A stretch of DNA of 44,631 nucleotides from Eubacterium pyruvativorans (GCF_900102225.1 NZ_FNBF01000014.1:1-44631), one strand, 5' to 3'. Shown: positions 8,822-18,025, numbered from the stretch's first letter. The notes: generated by a model not told the origin, from the letters alone. Translations and numbers: made by a program.

Positions 8822-10402
8822 TCAGATCCCCAGAAGATCGCTGTACACCCTGAGAGCTCCGTCCGTATCCCGGGACAGTACCTTCTTCGCCAGTACTTTT
8901 CCCAGCTGAACCCCCTCCTGATCGAAACTGTTCAGATTCCAGAGGAACCCCTGGAACATGACCTTGTTCTCGAAATGGGCCAGCAGCGCCCCCAGGCTCT
9001 CCGGCGTCAGTTCCTCACCGATAATGATGCTCGACGGACGGCCTCCCGGGAATTTTTTGTTCCGGTCCGCATCGTCCTTCCCGCAGGCAAAGGCCACAAT
9101 CTGAGCCGCCACATTCGCACAGAGCTTCTGCTGGCTGGTGGTTCCCTGAATCACATCATCTGTTCCCAGCTGACTCTTCCGGAATCCCACAAACTGAAGA
9201 GGGATAATATCCGTTCCCTGGTGAAGCAGCTGGTAGAAGGAGTGCTGCCCGTTAGTCCCCGGTTCTCCGAAGATAACCGGACCGGTGGGATAGGATACCG
9301 GCTCCCCGAACCGGTTCACCGACTTGCCGTTGGATTCCATATCCAGCTGCTGCAGGTGGGCCGGGAAACGGCTCAGTGCCTGGGAATAGGGCAGAATCGC
9401 CGTGCTTCCGTACCCCAGCACGTTCCGCTCGTACACCCCGATCAGCCCATCCAGCATGTCCGGGTTCTTCAGCGGGTCCTCTTCCGCAGCCAGCCGGTCT
9501 TCCGCTGCTGCGCCCGCCAGGAACGCTTCGAAAACCGAAGGACCGAAGGCCAGAGACAGCACGGCGCCGCCCACCGCAGAAGTGGAGGAATACCTTCCTC
9601 CCACGAAGTCATCCATGAAGAAGGCCGCCATGTAGTCGTCACTATGCGCCAGCGGCGAGGTTTCACTGGTGACGGCGATCATGTGCCGGGCCGGATCCAG
9701 TCCCTGCTCCCGCAGCGCATTCTTCACGAAAGCCTCATTGGTCAGCGTTTCCAGGGTGGTGCCGGACTTGGACACCAGGATGAAGATCGTCCGGGACACA
9801 TCAGAAGATGCCAGAACCTGCGCCGCATCATCCGGATCCACATTGCTGATGAAATCCGCTTCCATGAACGCCTTCCCGTTGGTTTTTGCCCAGTTCCGCA
9901 GAGCCAGGTACATCGCCCGGGGTCCCAGGTCGCTGCCGCCGATGCCGATCTGCACCACATGATCGAAGCATTGGCCCGACTCGTTCCGGATCTTTCCGCT
10001 GTGCACGTCCGACGCAAAATCCGCAATCCGACGCAGCTGCTCTGTATAGAACACCCGCTTGTTCACGCCGCCTTCGATCACGTCCTTCCCCAGCTGCCCC
10101 CGGGTCAGATGGTGAAGCACCAGGCGATTTTCGCCGGTGTTGATCCTTTCTCCTTCATAAAGCGCCCGGAATTTTCCGGTGAGGTCTGCCTCCCGGGCCA
10201 GATCCCCCAGAGCAGAAAGAATACGGTCATCCACGGCTTTCGCCCCGTAATTCCAGGCCAGTCCCGCCGCCATGGGCACGCTGTACCGGCTCACCCTGCG
10301 GGCGCCGTTTTCCCCCGCCATCTCAGCGGCGAGATCCACCTTCGGCAGTTCTCTGAGTGCATCAAAGGACTGCAGTTCATCTAAATTTCTCCATTCCGGC
10401 AT
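8822..10402 (-). CDS. pgi: Glucose-6-phosphate isomerase
   Basis: The 526-residue enzyme interconverts glucose 6-phosphate and fructose 6-phosphate in glycolysis. Recognisable blocks are the phosphate-binding GIGGSDLGP, SKSGTTLETLTN, EPGTNGQHSFYQLLHQG and the C-terminal FDQEGVQLGK signature. The last of these has Q where E is usual (GVEx). The ATG at 10402 has AGGAGGAATACCGG in front. It starts inside the last 22 bases of the upstream GGDEF gene, which makes an unusual overlap of a signalling gene with a central metabolic gene. Terminated by the hairpin at 8745-8768. Confidence 0.96.
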   Translation of the reverse strand: MPEWRNLDELQSFDALRELPKVDLAAEMAGENGARRVSRYSVPMAAGLAWNYGAKAVDDRILSALGDLAREADLTGKFRALYEGERINTGENRLVLHHLTRGQLGKDVIEGGVNKRVFYTEQLRRIADFASDVHSGKIRNESGQCFDHVVQIGIGGSDLGPRAMYLALRNWAKTNGKAFMEADFISNVDPDDAAQVLASSDVSRTIFILVSKSGTTLETLTNEAFVKNALREQGLDPARHMIAVTSETSPLAHSDDYMAAFFMDDFVGGRYSSTSAVGGAVLSLAFGPSVFEAFLAGAAAEDRLAAEEDPLKNPDMLDGLIGVYERNVLGYGSTAILPYSQALSRFPAHLQQLDMESNGKSVNRFGEPVSYPTGPVIFGEPGTNGQHSFYQLLHQGTDIIPLQFVGFRKSQLGTDDVIQGTTSQQKLCANVAAQIVAFACGKDDADRNKKFPGGRPSSIIIGEELTPESLGALLAHFENKVMFQGFLWNLNSFDQEGVQLGKVLAKKVLSRDTDGALRVYSDLLGI

Positions 10403-12225
10403 CCGGTATTCCTCCTTTTCTGATATGAAAGCTCTGTTTCCTGGGTTCCCGGGGCTTTCGATGCACGTTCCGGGTGTGCGCCTTCACGTTCCCTGAGCAG
10501 GGCAAAAACCACCTTGCCATGACGGTCGTCTGAAACCAGATCAGCCATCTGGAGCACCTTCCGAACCGTCCCCTGTTTCGTGATGATCCGGAATTCCCGG
10601 ATCTCGTCGATGGCAGAACAGCTCGATTCCGAATCCGCTCCGGTCCGTCCCGTTTTCTGTTCCATGGCAGCGCAGAAGGCATCCCGGTCCTCCGGAACAA
10701 TCAACCGGCAGAACCGGCTTCCGGTCATATGAAGCAGATCCTCGAAACTGTCACATCCGGTCAGATGGACCAGTTTCTCGTTGGCAAACAGGATGCGCCG
10801 GTCTTCTCCCGCCCGGTATACCAGGAAGGCCCCCGGCACCCCTTCCGCCATGGTGGCGGCGCTGAACCCCAGCTGCTCCCGGTTCATCTCTGCCATATCC
10901 TGCGTATATCTTCTGGCGCCGCTCTTCCCGCTCATTTTCACGGCATACAGCGCTTCATCCGCCAACACCATCAGTCCGGACCGGTCCTGTGCCTGCTCCG
11001 GATAATCCGCATACCCTGCAGACATGGTGTAGGTGATGGCCCTTCCGCCGTGATCGAAAGAGATGCGTCCCGCTACCGCCCGTTCAGTCATTTCCGCACA
11101 TTCCGCCGCGGTTCGTCCGATGATCGCCACACAAAACTCATCTCCGCCGGTCCGTCCGATCAGAGAATCGGACGGAAACATCTTCCGGAGATGCGAGGCC
11201 GCAGTGATCAGCGCTCTGTCTCCCGCCGGGTGCCCGTACATATCATTTACCATCTTGAAATCATCCAGATCCAGAAATACGGCGGTCAGATTCGTCTCCG
11301 GATGTTCTTCCAGCTGTTTCTCCAGCCTGCCCATGAACCCGCCCCGGCTGTACAGCCCGGTCAGCGCGTCCCGGTAGGCCAGCGTCCGGAGCTTCCGTTC
11401 CTGTTCGATCACCCGGAGCAGGGAATAAATCAGCAGGCCTGCGGATACCGTAAGCATCAGCCCGCCGGCATATGCCCACCGCACCCGGTCAGAATGCCAT
11501 CCCTGGACCGGTGTCACACTCAGCCGCCAGCGGGTTTCTCCGATCCGGATCACCTTACTTTCCGGTCTGTCCAGCGTTTCACCTTCTCCCACAGAGGCCT
11601 CAATCCGTTTAAACCGGTCTGAAACCGGCGAAGCGGTGGTATCCAGACAGTAATCATATCCGAAGGAATGGAGTTCATTCAGCGTATGCTGATAGAGGGA
11701 CGGCACCCTGATGACGATAACCGCATACCCCCAGAAATCCCCGGAATGCAAAAACACCGGATTCACCACAGTAAGGATCTTTTTCGTCTTGTTCTCACGA
11801 AACGGGCCGTACAGCACCGGCACCTGGTACCGCTTCGCATAGGCCAGAACCTCATCGGGATATTTCGATTTCTCTGTAAACTCCGATGGCAGACCGGATC
11901 CCGGATAGGACTCCGAAACCTCTCCCCCCGGTGCCAGAATGATCCGTTCGACCCAGTCCCGCATGAGCAGTTTCGCAGCCATCCGGAAATTACCCGTATC
12001 CCCGTTCCGGTCTGCGACCCACTCTCCCAGAGAGATACTTCGATAGATCCCGGTCTCTAGTCCCCGATCCAGATTCGATGCCGAAGAGGCCGCAATATCA
12101 TAGGCCCGCTGCCGGTGCTGGGCCAGGTCCTGACTCCGCACATTCTCGGCGTTCACCAATGTGGCAGTCACCATCAGCAGAGCAGCCACTGCCACGATCA
12201 TTCTGTGCTTCCAGTTCAGTCCCAT
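10381..12225 (-). CDS. CHASE-like sensor, GGDEF and PAS diguanylate cyclase
   Basis: The 614-residue membrane protein has one membrane helix at about 8-25, an extracytoplasmic CHASE-like domain (about 27-250, with WVERIILAPGGEV and YGPFRENKTKK), and a second helix (about 253-271). Then come a GGDEF domain (YRDALTGLYSR; active motif GRTGGDEF at about 357-364) and a PAS domain (about 455-580) with the unusual position after the cyclase. The active-site motif is intact, so it should make cyclic-di-GMP from two GTP. No RxxD inhibitory site is in register. The ATG at 12225 has GGAGG 7 bases upstream; a longer reading adds an unsupported 27 residues. The 3' end overlaps pgi by 22 bases. Confidence 0.92.
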   Translation of the reverse strand: MGLNWKHRMIVAVAALLMVTATLVNAENVRSQDLAQHRQRAYDIAASSASNLDRGLETGIYRSISLGEWVADRNGDTGNFRMAAKLLMRDWVERIILAPGGEVSESYPGSGLPSEFTEKSKYPDEVLAYAKRYQVPVLYGPFRENKTKKILTVVNPVFLHSGDFWGYAVIVIRVPSLYQHTLNELHSFGYDYCLDTTASPVSDRFKRIEASVGEGETLDRPESKVIRIGETRWRLSVTPVQGWHSDRVRWAYAGGLMLTVSAGLLIYSLLRVIEQERKLRTLAYRDALTGLYSRGGFMGRLEKQLEEHPETNLTAVFLDLDDFKMVNDMYGHPAGDRALITAASHLRKMFPSDSLIGRTGGDEFCVAIIGRTAAECAEMTERAVAGRISFDHGGRAITYTMSAGYADYPEQAQDRSGLMVLADEALYAVKMSGKSGARRYTQDMAEMNREQLGFSAATMAEGVPGAFLVYRAGEDRRILFANEKLVHLTGCDSFEDLLHMTGSRFCRLIVPEDRDAFCAAMEQKTGRTGADSESSCSAIDEIREFRIITKQGTVRKVLQMADLVSDDRHGKVVFALLREREGAHPERASKAPGTQETELSYQKRRNTGCRNGEI

Positions 12226-12333
12226 AATCCTCCGCTCCCGGCAGGTCTGCTGATCCGCTTTAGTGCAATAAATTCCCTGTGCGAAAAAAACAGGCACAAG
12301 GTTCATCCCCTCATGCCCGTCGTCCTGACATTT

Positions 12334-12359
12334 CCCATAGAGATGATACTCTATAGGGG
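12334..12359. other. Imperfect hairpin between ZIP and GGDEF genes
   Basis: CCC-ATAGAG and CTCTAT-A-GGGG can pair around a 6-base loop. There is no clear U-tract in either direction. It lies 109 bases upstream of the cyclase start and 69 bases beyond the ZIP transporter gene. It could be a weak terminator or an operator. Nothing else is seen in 12226-12427. Confidence 0.35.
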
Positions 12360-12427
12360 CATTTTACCATCATCTTCTGTGCATTTCTACCCGGATGCAC
12401 GGATAATCTGCGGGGTGATTCCTCCCA

Positions 12428-13204
12428 TCAGCCCAGCGCCACATCCAGCACCATCATCAGAACGAATCCCACCGCAAAGGCGATCGTTCCGACATTGGAA
12501 TGACTTCCCTCGGACATTTCCGGGATCAATTCCTCCACTACCACATAGAACATCGCTCCGGCCGCAAAACTCAGAAGGTAAGGCATCACCGGGACCACCA
12601 GTCCCGCCGCCGCCACCGTCAGTGCACCGGCCAGGGGCTCCACCGCACCGGACATCATCCCCGCCAGGAAAGTGCGGCGCTTCGGCATCCCCTCCGCAAG
12701 CAGCGGCATGGACACGATGGCACCCTCCGGGAAATTCTGAATGGCAATGCCGATGGACAGTGCCAGCGCAGCGGCTGCCGTGATATCACTGGTGCCGTAG
12801 AGCCAGCCTGCCAGCACCACCCCCACGGCCATTCCCTCCGGAACATTGTGGATCGTCACTGCCAGAATCAGTTTCGTCGTCCGCTTCATGCCGGATCTCG
12901 GTCCTTCCTCCACCCGGTCCATATGCATATGCGGCGTGACCTCGTCGAAAAGCAGCAGCAGCAGAATGCCTGCCAGGAACCCGATGGCCGCCGGCAGGAA
13001 CGAAAACCGGCCCATCTTCGCAGCTTCCTCCAGTGCCGGGGCCAGCAGACTCCAGAAACTGGCCGCCACCATGACACCGGCGGCGAACCCCGTGAGGATT
13101 TTCTGAATTCCCGGACGGATTTCATTCTTCAACAGGAACACCATAGCGGCACCGGCGGTGGTGCCGATGAAAGGGATCAGCAATCCCTGAATAATTGTGG
13201 GCAT
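12428..13204 (-). CDS. ZIP-family divalent metal transporter (ZupT-like)
   Basis: The 258-residue membrane protein has eight predicted helices. The metal-site motifs HNVPEGMAVG (near 117) and QNFPEGAIVS (near 155) sit in helices 4 and 5, as in bacterial ZIP importers such as ZupT. The loop after helix 3 holds a His/Asp-containing stretch (DEVTPHMHMD), a likely metal-collecting loop. It should import zinc or a related divalent cation. The ATG at 13204 has AAAGGAAAGG in front. The gap to the next gene upstream (13205-13283) is AT-rich and probably contains the promoter. Confidence 0.92.
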   Translation of the reverse strand: MPTIIQGLLIPFIGTTAGAAMVFLLKNEIRPGIQKILTGFAAGVMVAASFWSLLAPALEEAAKMGRFSFLPAAIGFLAGILLLLLFDEVTPHMHMDRVEEGPRSGMKRTTKLILAVTIHNVPEGMAVGVVLAGWLYGTSDITAAAALALSIGIAIQNFPEGAIVSMPLLAEGMPKRRTFLAGMMSGAVEPLAGALTVAAAGLVVPVMPYLLSFAAGAMFYVVVEELIPEMSEGSHSNVGTIAFAVGFVLMMVLDVALG

Positions 13205-13283
13205 TTCCTTTCCTTTCTGTACATCATAATCAGATAATAATCCGATAAAACAGCATGTTATTTCCCGGACCGCTCCGTGCGGA

Positions 13284-14087
13284 TCAGCGGTACGTCACTT
13301 CTGCCTTCTTCCGGGGTACGGTTCTCCGGAATTTCACCGCCGGCGTTCCGATCACCAGCACCGTGTGCACGTGATAGTCATCCCGGATCCCCAGTTCCTT
13401 CCGGATCTCCCCGGAACCCTCGACCGCAAACCGGGAAAAACCGCTGTACAGCATCCCCAGCCCCAGAGAATAGACCATCGTCTCCATGTGGGCGGAAGCA
13501 ACACCGGCAGAAATCGGATCATCGGAGGACACCAGAATAACCGTTCCGGCATTGAAAAACAACCGGTCCTTTCCGTTTTCCCGGTAATCCCGCTCCATGT
13601 CCAGCCACATGTCCGTATAGAAGGACGCCCGCCGTCCCTCCTCCAGCATCTTCCTGCCAGCAGCCCCCAGCTGACGGATCAGCTGTTCCCGGACCCGCGG
13701 AAGATCCTGCCGGATCACCGTATAGGCCACGTTCTGGCGGTTTCCGCCTGTAGGCGCATACCGGCCGGCTTCCAGAATCATCTCCAGCTGGGAATCGGTC
13801 ACCGGGGTGTCCCGGAACTGACGGATGCTGCGGCGGGACTTCATCAGATCCAGAAATGCCTGCGGATCCACCTTCGCCCCCGTCTCCTCCAGTTCCTGCA
13901 CTTCACTCATATCATACCCGTTCAAGGAGACCGCATTCACAGGACAAACCGCTACGCAGTGTCCGCACTCGAAACACTTCTCATTCTTCGGAACAGCCTT
14001 TCCGTCCCGCAGAAGAATATCCTCCGGGAAACAGTCTCGGACACACTGTCCACAGCCGATACACCGTTTCTGATCAATACTTATCAT
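13284..14087 (-). CDS. Ferredoxin-nitroreductase fusion
   Basis: The 267-residue protein has two 4Fe-4S cysteine clusters at the N-terminus (CIGCGQCVRDCFP and CFECGHCVAVCP, within the first 55 residues). A nitroreductase domain follows, starting at RRSIRQFRDTPV with GRYAPTGGNRQN as the FMN-contact region. It probably passes electrons from the iron-sulphur domain to FMN to reduce nitro or related compounds; the true substrate is unknown. The ATG at 14087 was chosen because the first cysteine motif begins 8 residues later. Longer readings add 60 Arg-rich residues with no family match. Confidence 0.9.
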   Translation of the reverse strand: MISIDQKRCIGCGQCVRDCFPEDILLRDGKAVPKNEKCFECGHCVAVCPVNAVSLNGYDMSEVQELEETGAKVDPQAFLDLMKSRRSIRQFRDTPVTDSQLEMILEAGRYAPTGGNRQNVAYTVIRQDLPRVREQLIRQLGAAGRKMLEEGRRASFYTDMWLDMERDYRENGKDRLFFNAGTVILVSSDDPISAGVASAHMETMVYSLGLGMLYSGFSRFAVEGSGEIRKELGIRDDYHVHTVLVIGTPAVKFRRTVPRKKAEVTYR

Positions 14088-14206
14088 AACTATTTCTGCC
14101 TTTCTTTTCCTCGCTCCGGCGGCCCGTTCCCGGCGCCGCCGCTTTCCGAAGAATATACCACGTCGCAAAGATACTGACAACCCTGCGCCCAGGATTCGGA
14201 CCGGCA

Positions 14207-14253
14207 CAAAAAAAAGAGCTGCGGGCCGAACGATCGAAACCCGCCCGGCCCGC
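14207..14253 (-). terminator. Intrinsic terminator after the lipoprotein gene
   Basis: On the minus strand GCGGGCCG (14253-14246) pairs with CGGCCCGC (14228-14221), and AGCTC then nine T follow. It ends transcription from the lipoprotein gene before the nitroreductase gene. Confidence 0.85.
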
Positions 14254-14271
14254 AACCGCTGCATCAACTTA

Positions 14272-14346
14272 CGCCTCTATACCAGCCTGCGCCTTCCCGC
14301 CGGCTTACGTCTCTAAGTCAGCCTGCGCCTCTAAGTCAGTCTGCGC
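14272..14346. repeat. Short degenerate tandem repeat behind the lipoprotein gene
   Basis: Units of about 18-20 bases built on GCCTCTAAGTCAGCCTGC are repeated three to four times with substitutions, directly after the stop codon of the lipoprotein gene. It has no coding sense in any frame that I can support. Confidence 0.5.
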
Positions 14347-14745
14347 CTACTTCTCCAGTTCCAGCGTCAGCCCCTGTTTCTTCGCAGTCAGTTTCATGAC
14401 ATTATCGTCATTTACCTTGCCTTCCATCTTGGACTTTCCGTCATCCACTGTGATTGTTTCGTCCTTCAGGCTCCACGTCGCCGACCCGCTTTCTCCGAAC
14501 ACCTCGATCTGACACTTATCTCCGGACTTGAATTCAATGTATCCGGCATCCTTCCCGCCGTTGTACTTCTTCAGCTGCTTGGCATCCAGCTTGATCCCGG
14601 ACATCTCCGCCGACTTAATCTTCCACTTCCCGTAATACTTCGCCTGCGGATCATCCTTCTCCCCGCAGCCGGACAGCAGAACCAACCCGGAGACCAGCAC
14701 CAGCGCTGCCAATACACACAGCACCTTCTTCATTCTGATCTTCAT
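14347..14745 (-). CDS. Small lipoprotein of unknown function
   Basis: The 132-residue protein has a lipoprotein signal: positive MKIRMKK start, a hydrophobic stretch and the lipobox LLSGC near residue 27, so the mature protein would be anchored by a lipidated Cys. The remaining 105 residues are short beta-rich repeats of charged and Gly/Ser residues (YYGKWKIKSAEMSG, YIEFKSGDKCQIEVFG) resembling small lipocalin-like or DUF4923-type lipoproteins. No function can be assigned. The ATG at 14745 has GGAGGG 8 bases upstream. Its promoter shares an unusual operator with the DUF2207 gene promoter. Confidence 0.8.
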   Translation of the reverse strand: MKIRMKKVLCVLAALVLVSGLVLLSGCGEKDDPQAKYYGKWKIKSAEMSGIKLDAKQLKKYNGGKDAGYIEFKSGDKCQIEVFGESGSATWSLKDETITVDDGKSKMEGKVNDDNVMKLTAKKQGLTLELEK

Positions 14746-14825
14746 ATCCTTCCCTCCTGTTCCTGTAAACACAACACAAATCTTTTCGTCTAAGTCGGAC
14801 AATAATGACTACTCTGTCTAATTGC

Positions 14826-14869
14826 ATTATAGGAACAACCGGGCGTTCTCCATAGTACCCCACGGGTAC
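14826..14869 (-). promoter_or_regulatory. Promoter and operator of the lipoprotein gene
   Basis: On the minus strand the palindrome GTACCC-GTG-GGGTAC (14869-14855) lies upstream of a perfect -10 TATAAT (14831-14826). Exactly 20 bases separate GGGTACTAT from TATAAT, and no TTGACA is present. The same layout occurs at 22725-22769, so an activator probably binds the palindrome. Confidence 0.65.
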
Positions 14870-14989
14870 TTTTCCCTTTCCGCCGGGAGCGGCGCCGCCC
14901 AAACAGGGTGCAGCGGGATTCGACACAATGAAGACGAAATGCGGAGATCCCATCCTGTCATCGCTGTGGCTGTATACTGTATGGAAAAT

Positions 14990-15125
14990 GTGCGGAATCG
15001 CTCATTCAGGCCAAATCCGCACCAAAAACACAGGTTGCAGGGGTGCGAAAACAGTAGAAAAACTTGATTAATTTATTCCTGATGCCCCTGTGGGTGCGTT
15101 TTGACGAAAATTAGATTTTCCGCAC
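14990..15125. repeat. Dispersed intergenic repeat, copy 3 (divergent)
   Basis: Paired blocks include GTGCGGAAT near 14990 with ATCCGCACC ending 15023, an unpaired GGTGCGAAA at 15042, and GGTGCGTTTT at 15093 with ATTTTCCGCAC ending 15124. This copy is rearranged relative to copies 1 and 2. The 742-base gap 14746-15487 otherwise contains the lipoprotein promoter and no supportable gene. Confidence 0.55.
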
Positions 15126-15312
15126 TCGATCATTGCCGTTGAATCCGGACAGTTGGACAAAAAACAAACCAGTTCCCGTTCAATCGCATTGCACGCAACC
15201 TTCTTCATCGGGTAAATCGGATCAATAAACTGCAAACGATGCGAATCTGGTATGCTTGAGTAAATTAATAATAATTACGAAATGCCATTCTCCACCTGCC
15301 TGGCTTCAGCGT

Positions 15313-15428
15313 GGTGCGATAATCAGGTTTTTTCGATTTCCGCACCCGCCTGAATCGTGTCGCCTCCGTTTTCCGGTCGCACCATCAAAAAGAGGATGCG
15401 AAATCCAGATTTTTCCAAATATCGCACC
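15313..15428. repeat. Dispersed intergenic repeat, copy 2
   Basis: GGTGCGAT at 15313 pairs with ATTTCCGCACC ending 15346. A spacer with AATCGTGTCG and GTTTTCCGG follows, then GGATGCGAAAT near 15394 with ATATCGCACC ending 15428. Block order and sequence match copy 1 at 408-530 through the whole length. It sits downstream of ilvN. Confidence 0.75.
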
Positions 15429-15487
15429 TTGCCACCAGCCAGCGCCGGCTCTGCGTCCTGTATCACTCGACGTTATGCGACGCCGCA

Positions 15488-16060
15488 TCACTTCACGCTC
15501 TTCCCGTAATTAAATTCGCTGCTCTCCTTCGTTTTCTCGTCAATGGTATATTTCCCCCGCTCCATACCCAGGATGCCGGTCCGCGCCAGCTCCAGGATAC
15601 CGAACGGCGCCAGAAGATCCCGGATCGCACTGATCTTCGACTCGTCCCCGATGAGGGCCAGAGTCAGGGTTTCCCGGGACACGTCGATAACGGAGGCGCG
15701 GAAAATATTGCCGATCTGTATGATCTCATTCCTGGTTTCAAACGTCGGCGCACTGCATTTGAACAGAACGAATTCCCGGCGGATCGTCTCCTCTTCCTTC
15801 AGCAGTTTTGCATAGTAGACCGGCACCATCTTGTTCAGCTGGGCCAGCAGCAGCCGGGTGCTGTTCGCATCCGCCACCACCTCGATGGTCAGCCGGGTCA
15901 GTCCTTCGTCCAGTGTTGCGCCGGCCGTGAAGGACTCAATATTGTAGCCGCTCCGGGAGAACAGCCTCGCCACTATGGACAGCACGCCCGGCCGGTTTTC
16001 TACCAGAACGGACAGCGTGCGCCGTCTGGCCTCGTTATCGGATGTATGATTCGTTGACAT
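15488..16060 (-). CDS. ilvN: Acetolactate synthase regulatory (small) subunit
   Basis: The 190-residue protein has an N-terminal ACT domain (RTLSVLVENRPGVLSIVARLFSRSGYNIES, about 13-85 in outline) and a C-terminal domain of the ALS small-subunit type (FKCSAP, RASVIDVS, FGILELARTG). It binds branched-chain amino acids and confers feedback control on the catalytic subunit in valine, leucine and isoleucine synthesis. The ATG at 16060 has GGAGAGGAG in front. It follows ilvB by 102 bases and shares its attenuated leader. Confidence 0.95.
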   Translation of the reverse strand: MSTNHTSDNEARRRTLSVLVENRPGVLSIVARLFSRSGYNIESFTAGATLDEGLTRLTIEVVADANSTRLLLAQLNKMVPVYYAKLLKEEETIRREFVLFKCSAPTFETRNEIIQIGNIFRASVIDVSRETLTLALIGDESKISAIRDLLAPFGILELARTGILGMERGKYTIDEKTKESSEFNYGKSVK

Positions 16061-16162
16061 TCTGTATTCTCCTCTCCAGTTTACAGGCACATGGTTCCGG
16101 GCCCGGCTTCAGGCCTTCCATCCCCGGGCCCGTTTCCCTCTGTATTCATCCCCCAGACGCCG

Positions 16163-17884
16163 CTAATTCAGCAGGAATTCTGTGATGTTCGTTCCGCCGT
16201 TCACCATCGGCCGGACCATCTCTTCCGTGGCCACAGCGCAGTCAATCACATAGCCCCGGCCGGCTTTCCGCTCCTGCTTCGCATCTTCAATGGCGGACCG
16301 CAGTTCCTCCACACAGGTCACCCGGGCACCCTTCAGACCATAAGCCTCCGCCAGTTTGACGAAGTCCGGCCCCCGGTCCAGAATTGTCTGGCTGTAGCGT
16401 TGTCCGTACATCAGCTTCTGCCACTGGTGCACCATGCCCAGCACGCCGTTGTTGAAGATAAATGTAATAATCGGCAGCTTATAGTGTTCTTCCGTAGCCA
16501 GCTCGTTGCAATTCATCCGGAAAGACCCGTCTCCGGTGATGTGAATCACTGTTTTTTCCGGATTCCCCGCCTGGGCGCCGATGGCGGCTCCCAAACCGAA
16601 TCCCATGGTGCCGTATCCCCCGGAAGTCAGCAGCTGCCCCGGATAGCTGAAGTGGAAATGCTGGATCGCCCACATCTGGTGCTCCCCCACATCCGTCGCC
16701 ACCGTCGTGTCCTTCGGCAGCATCTCCGCAATAGTGGAGAGAATCTGCTTCGGGGTCATGGCGCCATTCACATCATCGTCGTATTTCGTCTCCGTCGGGA
16801 AAGAAAATACATACTGCTTCCATTCGGTGTGATTGTACTGGGGAATCTGCTCATTCAGCTTTCTCAGCACATCCTTCGCATTGCCGATGATGTGGTGGTC
16901 GGTCTGCACATTCTTGTTGATTTCCGCCCGGTCAATGTCGATGTGCACGATCTTCGCCTGCGGAGCGAAAGTATCCGGCTTCAATGCCACCCGGTCCGAA
17001 AACCGGCATCCCACGGCGATCAGCAGGTCGCATCCGGCCACACCCCGGTTGGATGCCTGGGAGCCGTGCATACCGATCATGCCGGTGGCCAGCGGATCTG
17101 CACCGTCCATGGCGCCTCCGCCCATCAGCGTGATGGCCACCGGTGCATCGATCTTCCGGGCGAACTCTCGGAATTCCATATGGGCCCGGCTCCGGGTGAC
17201 GCCGCCGCCGCAGATCAGCATCGGTTTCTCCGAATCCCGGATCATCTCCGCCAGAATGTCAATGTCCTGCTGATCCGGCTCCGGCATCAGCAAAGAACTG
17301 GTTCTGGCCCTGCTGATCAGTTTCCCCAGCATGCCGTTCTTCCGGTGCTCTTCCCGGGGCAGCGGCACATAATCCACCAGAGCCGCCGTCACATCCTTGG
17401 TAATATCGATGAGCACCGGTCCCGGCCGGCCGCTTCTGGCCAGACCGAAAGCCGTGCGGATCGTGTCCGCCAGCTTATTTACATCCCGCACCAGATAGGT
17501 GGATTTCGTAATCGGCATGGCGACGCCGGTGATATCCACTTCCTGGAACGTATCCTTCCCCAGAAGTTTCTGACCCACATTACAGCAGATGAACACCACC
17601 GGGGAAGAATCCATGTAAGCAGTGGCAATACCCGTGGTCAGGTTCGTCGCCCCCGGCCCGGAAGTGGCCAGACAGACACCGACCTTTCCGGTGGACCGGG
17701 CATAACCGTCCGCCGCATGGGCCGCCCCCTGCTCGTGAGATGTAAGATAGTGCGTAATCCTGTCCTGATATTTATATAATTCGTCGTAGATATTCAGAAT
17801 CGTACCGCCCGGATACCCGAACACCGTGTCCACGCCCTGTTCCAGGAGACACTCCACAACGACTCTCGCTCCTGTCATTTCCAT
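16163..17884 (-). CDS. ilvB: Acetolactate synthase catalytic (large) subunit
   Basis: The 573-residue thiamine diphosphate enzyme joins two pyruvates to acetolactate, or pyruvate and 2-oxobutyrate to acetohydroxybutyrate. Visible features are VFGYPGG, the catalytic Glu segment SHEQGAAHAADGYAR, SGPGATNLTTGIA, the FAD-region GMHGSQASN and the diphosphate/Mg motif GDGSFRMN...FNNGVLG. The ATG at 17884 has GGAGAAG upstream; the family start is close to MTGARVVVECL. Promoter and attenuator lie at 17983-18106. It forms a unit with ilvN. Confidence 0.96.
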   Translation of the reverse strand: MEMTGARVVVECLLEQGVDTVFGYPGGTILNIYDELYKYQDRITHYLTSHEQGAAHAADGYARSTGKVGVCLATSGPGATNLTTGIATAYMDSSPVVFICCNVGQKLLGKDTFQEVDITGVAMPITKSTYLVRDVNKLADTIRTAFGLARSGRPGPVLIDITKDVTAALVDYVPLPREEHRKNGMLGKLISRARTSSLLMPEPDQQDIDILAEMIRDSEKPMLICGGGVTRSRAHMEFREFARKIDAPVAITLMGGGAMDGADPLATGMIGMHGSQASNRGVAGCDLLIAVGCRFSDRVALKPDTFAPQAKIVHIDIDRAEINKNVQTDHHIIGNAKDVLRKLNEQIPQYNHTEWKQYVFSFPTETKYDDDVNGAMTPKQILSTIAEMLPKDTTVATDVGEHQMWAIQHFHFSYPGQLLTSGGYGTMGFGLGAAIGAQAGNPEKTVIHITGDGSFRMNCNELATEEHYKLPIITFIFNNGVLGMVHQWQKLMYGQRYSQTILDRGPDFVKLAEAYGLKGARVTCVEELRSAIEDAKQERKAGRGYVIDCAVATEEMVRPMVNGGTNITEFLLN

Positions 17885-17982
17885 AACTCTTCTCCTTCCG
17901 TTTCTTTGACCGAGGGGGAGGAGAGGACAAAAAGCAACCGGCTTCCCGTTCTCCCATGCGCCCCCGCGCTCCCTCGTATTAC

Positions 17983-18025
17983 AAAAAAAATCGCCCCGGG
18001 ACACGCACTGAACGGTTCCCGAGGC
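17983..18025 (-). terminator. Transcription attenuator in the ilvBN leader
   Basis: On the minus strand GCCTCGGGA (18025-18017) pairs with TCCCGGGGC (18001-17993), followed by GA and eight T (17990-17983). This is a complete intrinsic terminator between promoter and ilvB start, so transcription of ilvBN must be able to bypass it. The T-box consensus (AGGGTGGNACC) is not found, and the leader is too short for a T-box. Confidence 0.8.

Noticed and set aside
15313-15428. CRISPR array
   Set aside because: Only paired inverted repeats are present, with no regularly spaced direct repeats and no cas genes.
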